Assembly (NCBI RefSeq): GCF_032854445.1
Contig: NC_088302.1
Coordinates: 4,151,338 to 4,215,337 of the forward strand
Source: Liolophura sinensis
Taxonomy: Eukaryota; Mollusca; Polyplacophora; Chitonida; Chitonidae
DNA length: 64,000 nucleotides
Reading direction: 5' to 3'
Part shown: piece after piece, positions 63,021 through 64,000 of the stretch
How the letters are laid out: every line of letters starts with the position of its first letter
Position numbering within the stretch: position 1 is the first letter of the stretch
Notes under the pieces: generated by a model
Told to the model about the DNA's origin: nothing
What the model saw: the letters and a program-made list of their open reading frames with translations, nothing else
The model's database searches: none
Translations under genes and position numbers: made by a program

Positions 63021-64000
63021 AAATGAGGTAATTAAAGCACCTGAATATTGTGTCTGCTGTTTTGCCCACAGCACAAGTGCAGCACCACACTAAACCCTCC
63101 CCCCAAAACCCACCCATTCACCATAAAGGTTCAGTCATTGGGCTTCAGACTGAAGTCCATGTACATTGTAATTGGATGTGCATGGTCTCTGTGTATATCA
63201 TGCTAAGCACTTTATATGTATGGTCTTTAAAACTTAAGTGCATCTTGGAGTGATAGTTACATGTGTGTGTCACTTTTTAGCTCTAAGCCCTGCCATACGT
63301 ATCCAGTTCACTGAATACGACCTCTTCACACTAGTGTGAAGACTACACCCAGGCCCCAAATCCTCAATCCACCTCCAGCCAGATAAGGGTAAAGTTACAA
63401 GAGATTTGTACTACTGACTGGTGGATGTACGTGTTCTATGTCGGTTCCTTGTGCAAAAGATCTTATTTAACTTAATAGGCATAGGTACAACTGAAGACTG
63501 TACATGTCACAGATAATAATAATGAAGTAACCTATAAAAAGGTCATGACCTCCTTACTGAAGATCAAAAGATGAAGGAGAAAGTAATAATTGATTTAAGG
63601 AACAGAAGATTCATAAAGTTTTATTCCCAGCAGTCCTCAAAAAAAAAAAATGAAAAGGTTGAAAATGTTCTAACCAACCGTATTAAAAGTTATTAAAAAA
63701 AAAATAATTGAGCAGGGCAAACCATCATTATTTCTGTGTGCAGAAGGGAAGCACAATTCTGTGATTAATTCTTATATTTGACAATTTCTGTGATGTGGAA
63801 AGTGGCGATGTGATGCCAGGCTCTAAGCGGTTGTGAGTACTCTCTCATTTTACACACGGTGAAGTCTTATTTATCACAGTGAAGTCACAGGTGAAGTCGT
63901 CTGCTTATTGTACAGTGTACCTGGTCACGCAAGGTGTAGCCAGTTTCCCATCCTGAGGTAGACTCGTAAAACCGTGGACTATTTAGCGAAACCTCAAGTG

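Larger units (their letters stand above)
61230..64000. other. IQGAP intron 25, start
   Basis: No SKVDQ-like next GRD exon was found. It contains the array at 61870-62335, the SINE at 62801-63020, several A runs and AT-rich unique DNA. Confidence 0.6.

Overview
The window is animal nuclear DNA: one spliced gene with GT-AG introns in a setting of minisatellites, tRNA-derived SINEs and small non-autonomous DNA transposons. There are no operons, CRISPR arrays or bacterial-type genes. The main SINE (tRNA-like head, tail reading ...GTAAAACACCAATC plus AAATAAAT repeats) and a second, shorter tail family (CATTCATT-type tail) resemble elements I associate with molluscs. A mollusc or other lophotrochozoan is therefore the best guess, but this is recollection, not a database result.

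The only gene I can support is an IQGAP-family scaffold protein on the + strand. Twenty-five consecutive coding exons between 22160 and 61229 join in one open frame of 979 codons with compatible phases at every junction. They encode most of the calponin-homology domain, the six-fold IQGAP-specific coiled-coil repeat region, a WW-like segment, four IQ motifs, and the start of the RasGAP-related domain (GRD). The 5' exon(s) were not found by eye in 1-22159. The rest of the GRD and the C-terminal RasGAP_C region lie beyond 64000.

Layout: 1-22159 is upstream or 5'-intron DNA. It holds minisatellites at 107-1558 (41 bp), 2761-3492 (33 bp), 7644-7855 (49 bp), 10928-12835 (56 bp), 17225-18068 (26 bp) and 20478-21152 (26 bp), plus a nested transposon cluster at 13432-14617. 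The first intron in the window (22317-33473) holds arrays at 26927-28165 (20 bp), 28558-31152 (37 bp, split by a DNA transposon) and 31767-32180 (38 bp). 33474-45038 carries exons 2-8 with exon- or splice-site-associated arrays at 34034-34770 (49 bp), 40675-40960 (34 bp) and 42640-44935 (50 bp). 45759-55906 is the compact exon-rich part. 57755-60735 is a 3-kb 32-bp array just before the GRD exon. 61230-64000 is intron with one more array and a SINE.

The most unusual feature is that some minisatellites appear to be seeded from the gene's own exons or splice junctions. The 34-kb array reiterates the 3' end of exon 3 together with its splice donor, including three downstream copies that keep an intact donor. 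The 42.6-44.9-kb array unit is alignable to exon 8, which lies immediately downstream. Fifteen arrays occupy roughly 16 kb, about a quarter of the window.
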